Below are positions 62,903 through 64,000 of a stretch of 64,000 bases of DNA, piece by piece. Position numbers and translations under genes: made by a program. The notes under the pieces were generated by a model. It ran no database searches and was not told the origin of the DNA. It worked only from the letters and a program-made list of their open reading frames with translations. Within the stretch, counting starts at the first letter, position 1; the number at the start of each line of letters is the position of its first letter. Origin of the DNA: Chrysomallon squamiferum. Taxonomy: Eukaryota > Mollusca > Gastropoda > Neomphalida > Peltospiridae. The stretch lies in NCBI GenBank assembly GCA_012295275.1, contig CM022673.1:1102105-1166104 (forward strand), written 5' to 3'.

Positions 62903-64000
62903 CTGCAAACACAGAATAAATATATTTAACACAAATGTATCATTTTGTGTCTCTATTCTGAATGTTTTCCATAGTATCTTCTATGTATGCAGGAGTGGAT
63001 CTGTTATGAAACTGATGAAGCTTAAGGTGTGCCTGAAGCAACTAAGTCCACATGGCTTCAAACTTTCTATTCAAAATCTGAAATGGGGAAATGGGTCTGA
63101 ATTTTTAAAAGCTCTCCTGGAACACTGCCATTGAAGTTAACAGTAATTAATCAGAACCCCCAAAATATAGGTCCAGCACTGCATGTATGTATGTATGTGT
63201 ATACATTACATGTATTTCATGCATAAATGCTGTAACAGAATAGTATTTCTGATTTAAGACAAAACAACACATTAAGTTTTTACATTTATAGAAAATAAAA
63301 TGCTTATGGCCACAAATATATAAGTTTTAATAACAATAACAATAATAATAGTAATATAAAATATCTGCATAAATGACATGAGAATACCTCCATTGCATTT
63401 TACCATGCTTTAATGTGTTTTCAACAAATACAGAAAAACAGCTAAAACAAAAATAAACAATAATATCTTAATTTAAAAAATAAAAAATAAATTCATTAAA
63501 AATAATAATAAATAATTCAATTAAAAAAATTCATTAAATTAAATTTAACAAACAGATCAATAAAATAAAGAAAATAATAATAATAAAAAAGTAAACTATC
63601 AAAGAAAAATATACATATATAAAAAATAAATAAATAATATTATACACTAAAAATAGCAAATAAATAACCAAAATAATAATAAAAACAAACACACACACAC
63701 TAAAAATAACAAATAAATAACTAAAATAATAATAAAAACAAACACACACACACAAAAAATAACAAATAAATAAATTAAGAAAAAAAAAAAGAGAAAAATC
63801 CATGAATTATAAAAATCTTCATGGCACTGCCAATTACTATGGACACAGACTACATTTTTTACTATCAATAAAATGTAATTCAGCAGAAAATATTTTCAGT
63901 GGATCATCAACAGTACTGACAGTCTCATTTGTCCTATAAATAAAAATGTCATATATTTTTTTTAATTAAAAGTGACTGGATTTCATTTAGGTTTCAATAA
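62903..64000 (-). other. 5' part of RBPJ intron, continues beyond window
   Basis: No exon found. Contains a 53-bp tandem duplication at 63648-63753 and (CA)n. The upstream RBPJ exons and promoter are not in the window. Confidence 0.6.
63648..63775. repeat. 53-bp tandem duplication with partial third copy
   Basis: Copies 63648-63700 and 63701-63753 (TAAAAATARCAAATAAATAA and on to a CA run), then a partial third copy. Confidence 0.9.

Overview
This is a very AT-rich, intron-rich animal nuclear genome window, packed with (CA)n, (TA)n, (ATT)n and poly-A/T tracts. The coding exons read as metazoan, with GT..AG introns. I infer an invertebrate, probably a lophotrochozoan and perhaps a mollusc, from the RBPJ protein, the very low GC and a dispersed repeat whose core includes a GGCCATAACTTG-like stretch. 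The species cannot be fixed from the sequence alone.

Right part (about 52.9-62.9 kb, minus strand): RBPJ / Suppressor of Hairless, the DNA-binding effector of Notch signalling. Twelve coding exons join without a frame error into 613 codons plus stop. The 5' end, including the start codon, lies beyond base 64000. The intron at 60.0-62.5 kb holds a complex, non-repetitive block and two consensus Su(H) sites, which suggests autoregulation.

Middle part (about 45.0-48.8 kb, plus strand): a compact five-exon gene for a small, probably secreted, cysteine-rich protein of about 247 residues. Four predicted amphipathic helices and an intron-phase series of 1-0-0-0 match long-chain class-I helical cytokine genes (GH/PRL, EPO, G-CSF and IL-6 types). 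I do not recognise the protein by sequence. The last four exons are well supported; the short first coding exon is an inference. This is the most interesting object in the window. It lies inside a stretch, about 36.4-48 kb, that is visibly richer in CpG than its flanks.

Left part (0-36.6 kb): mostly AT-rich non-coding DNA with microsatellites, local duplications and several higher-complexity blocks that look like conserved non-coding elements. On the minus strand a series of candidate exons (36.57, 30.2, 28.3, 24.5 and 21.0 kb, in phase; then 14.8 and 12.6 kb) may form an unrecognised gene with one membrane helix, starting near the edge of the CpG-rich stretch. These are weakly supported.

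Other notable structure: a perfect 39-bp inverted repeat with a 5-nt loop at 37.2 kb, a dispersed repeat pair at 42.3 and 56.9 kb, and several tandem duplications.
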